Source: Oscillospiraceae bacterium
Lineage (GTDB): Bacteria; Bacillota; Clostridia; Saccharofermentanales; Saccharofermentanaceae
Assembly: GCA_902764825.1 (NCBI GenBank)
Contig: CACWXL010000004.1
Span: 62,001-126,000, forward strand
Direction of reading: 5' to 3'
DNA length: 64,000 nucleotides
Part shown: positions 62,293 through 64,000 of the stretch, in pieces
Layout of the letters: each line of letters begins with the position of its first letter
Position numbering within the stretch: position 1 is the first letter of the stretch
Program-made: the position numbers and the translations under genes
Notes under the pieces: generated by a model
What the model saw: the letters and a program-made list of their open reading frames with translations, nothing else
What the model was told of the DNA's origin: nothing
Databases searched by the model: none

Positions 62293-64000
62293 TTACTTGT
62301 TGTACTTCTCTTCGAACTCCCCGATCGGCACGGGTCTGCTGAAATAGTATCCCTGAACCGTCTCGCAGCCGAGTTCTTTGAGCCTTCTTACCTGGGCCTC
62401 ATTCTCAGCGCCTTCAGCAAGAGTAATGAATCCGAGTTCCTTTGCGAGTGTGATGATGTGACTGATTACGATAACATCGTCCTTCTGCTCCTTTTCGACG
62501 CCAAGCTTATCGACAAAGCTCTTGTCGATCTTCAGCGTGTCAAGCGGCATCTCGGTAAGGAGCGACAGTGATGAATATCCTGTACCGAAGTCGTCCATCG
62601 ATATCTGGAAGCCCCTCTCGCGCAGCTCTTCAAGGATCCCGATCATGTGGTCCATGTCTTCGTATGTGGCGCTCTCTGTAAGTTCGAACTCGATATACTG
62701 ATGGTCCACATGATATCTGTCTACGATCGATACCAGGTGTTCTATGAGATTCTCAAAGTAGAACCTGCTCCTTGAGAGGTTTACCGATACCGTATAGAGC
62801 TTCCTGCCTTCATGCTTCCATCTGGCCAAGGTCTCGCAAGCTTTAGTCAAGACCAGATCGTCGATCTTGCCTATGGATCCGTCCTTTTCGAAGAACGGCA
62901 CGAACTTCGAAGGCGCTAAGAACTCCTTATGTCCGTAGTTCCACCTTATGAGGGCCTCAATGCCCTTGAGCTCGGTCGAATCGCCCGTAAGGTCGAACTT
63001 CGGCTGGAAGAATACAATGAACTCATTATTTGCGATCGCCCGGTCGATCGAAGCCTTGATGTAGTTGCCCCATGAGATGTCGTCATGCATCTTGTCTGTA
63101 AAGAAGATGATCTCCGTCTTATTCATGTTCTGGCCCATCGACTGGGCGAGCTTGGCGGCATCAGCGACACGGTTGCCGTTAAGAATAGTTCTCTGCATCG
63201 GAACAACGCCGACTCTGTAGTAGATCTTGTAGTTCGGATCGCCCTCCAGATGTGACAGGTCTTCGAAAAACTTCTCCAGCACCTCCACCATTTCCTGCTC
63301 CGGCATGTCCTGGATCATCATGGCGAAATTGTCGTTGTGACACCTTGCGCTCGCATAGACAAAATCGGCTTCATTCATCGCTTTAACAATGTTACAAAGC
63401 ACTTTATTTGCGGCAATATGGCCATAGACCTCATTTATTACCCTGAACTCCTTGATGTCAAAATGAACGAACGCATAGTCGTTGATCCCGTAGTCCATCG
63501 GCATCTCCAGGAACGCCTCCAGGTGATTCCAGTTATAGTGCTGCGTGATTGGATCGAAGAACGACTGCCTGTAGAGAGTCTTCTTCTTCAAAGCGTCCAT
63601 GTCGTCATTTATGATCGCTGCAGCGCGGTCGATATCGACCTTCCATTCGTAAAGGATCCTCTCCTTCCTTTCGCTTTGGAAGATACCGATGACCTCCGTC
63701 TCTTCCTTGATCGAGAGATCGGAATACGACCTGTGCGCATCGTCATCCAATGCGATCTTCTCGAAAAGTTCCCTGATCGCTTCCTTATCGGTCTCAACGC
63801 CGCTGTCAACTTCGATCGAATAGAAGAACGTGCCTTCCAGTTCGATCATCTTAAGGTCTTCCGGATATGCAACTCTCTCATCACCGATCCTGTATTCGAT
63901 GCCGATGACGAATCCTCCGAGCTGCTTAACATAGAAAACGCCGACATGATCGTAGGTACCAAAGGCACCCTCGTATTTGCCGATCTTCTCCGGAACAATA
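62293..64000 (-). CDS. Degenerate GGDEF plus EAL-domain protein, 5' end outside window
   Basis: The frame stays open from the stop at 62293 to the right edge, so the true start is beyond 64000; the ATG at 63849 is internal (YPEDLKMIELEG reads through). Over 550 residues are visible: an N-terminal sensor-like region, a GGDEF domain with ARCHNDNFAMM in place of the signature (probably inactive), and an EAL domain with GIEALIRW, VNLSRSRF, FELTES, DDFGTGYSSL, LKIDKSFV, AEGAENEAQ and QGYYFSRP. The EAL catalytic residues look intact, so c-di-GMP hydrolysis is likely. Confidence 0.92.
   Translation of the reverse strand, partial: IVPEKIGKYEGAFGTYDHVGVFYVKQLGGFVIGIEYRIGDERVAYPEDLKMIELEGTFFYSIEVDSGVETDKEAIRELFEKIALDDDAHRSYSDLSIKEETEVIGIFQSERKERILYEWKVDIDRAAAIINDDMDALKKKTLYRQSFFDPITQHYNWNHLEAFLEMPMDYGINDYAFVHFDIKEFRVINEVYGHIAANKVLCNIVKAMNEADFVYASARCHNDNFAMMIQDMPEQEMVEVLEKFFEDLSHLEGDPNYKIYYRVGVVPMQRTILNGNRVADAAKLAQSMGQNMNKTEIIFFTDKMHDDISWGNYIKASIDRAIANNEFIVFFQPKFDLTGDSTELKGIEALIRWNYGHKEFLAPSKFVPFFEKDGSIGKIDDLVLTKACETLARWKHEGRKLYTVSVNLSRSRFYFENLIEHLVSIVDRYHVDHQYIEFELTESATYEDMDHMIGILEELRERGFQISMDDFGTGYSSLSLLTEMPLDTLKIDKSFVDKLGVEKEQKDDVIVISHIITLAKELGFITLAEGAENEAQVRRLKELGCETVQGYYFSRPVPIGEFEEKYNK

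Overview
The window looks like a chromosomal segment of an anaerobic, Gram-positive Clostridia-type bacterium (Bacillota). This is inferred from gene content: an Rrf2/IscS/IscU locus, a MetNIQ transporter, BlaI with an M56 peptidase, a GH25 lysozyme, a NodB deacetylase with cell-wall repeats, many DUF4190 or zinc-ribbon membrane proteins, and consensus TTGACA-17-TATAAT promoters with AGGAGG ribosome sites. I see no rRNA, tRNA, insertion sequence or CRISPR array. Most genes are on the minus strand.

Layout. (1) 1-8134: an AT-rich, tightly packed minus-strand cluster with the look of a defence island. It holds a PHP + SMC-like ATPase (partial, runs off the left edge), a MazG-like pyrophosphohydrolase, a GIY-YIG + DUF2075 helicase, an HNH protein and a two-domain methyltransferase, preceded by a SAP-domain protein and rmuC (to 9743). 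(2) 10.1-17.7 kb: cell-envelope and zinc-ribbon genes, small membrane proteins, an MBL hydrolase, a 73-bp-period tandem hairpin array (15161-15420) and one copy of a 41-bp dispersed hairpin repeat. (3) 17.0-25.3 kb: two giant solute-binding lipoproteins with an M56/BlaI sensor-regulator pair under a clear operator/promoter; a third lipoprotein paralogue lies at 55.9 kb. (4) 25.3-37.7 kb: GH25, membrane proteins, GNAT, nucleotidyltransferase-like, LUD, NUDIX, a flavodoxin-fold/NAGS-like fusion, a VPKTG-tailed surface protein, and a MutS-like ATPase with an HTH regulator. (5) 37.9-39.0 kb: a zinc-ribbon protein followed at once by an eight-unit, 64-bp-period hairpin array in three sequence classes. 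(6) 39.0-50.3 kb: a sulfur/cysteine regulon. (7) 50.3-64 kb: membrane proteins, a toxin-like HTH/CdiA-CT pair, a second MutS-like ATPase, a zinc metallopeptidase lipoprotein, an anion permease and a GGDEF-EAL protein that runs off the right edge.

The strongest story is region 6. An Rrf2-family regulator with four cysteines sits divergent to iscS-iscU. Four near-identical 19-bp sites (ACCTAYTATGTCAATAGGT type) overlap promoter elements of rrf2, iscS, the mccB-mccA-metN-metI-gshA-amidotransferase operon and the metQ-adh-ahpD-like operon. The two sulfur operons each also carry a 5' leader with a short, well-started ORF containing clustered Cys codons, followed by an intrinsic terminator whose 5' arm can instead pair with a CCGGGCA element inside the short ORF. 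In both leaders that element lies a few codons after the first Cys cluster, in the same reading phase, and both ORFs end in CGA-TGT-stop. This reads as cysteine-responsive leader-peptide attenuation layered on Rrf2 control, with no T-box or SAM-riboswitch signature. It would govern methionine/cystine import, reverse transsulfuration and gamma-glutamylcysteine chemistry together.

Other candidates for new biology are the five-gene defence-like operon, the two tandem hairpin arrays, and the HTH/CdiA-CT-like pair with its repeated operator.
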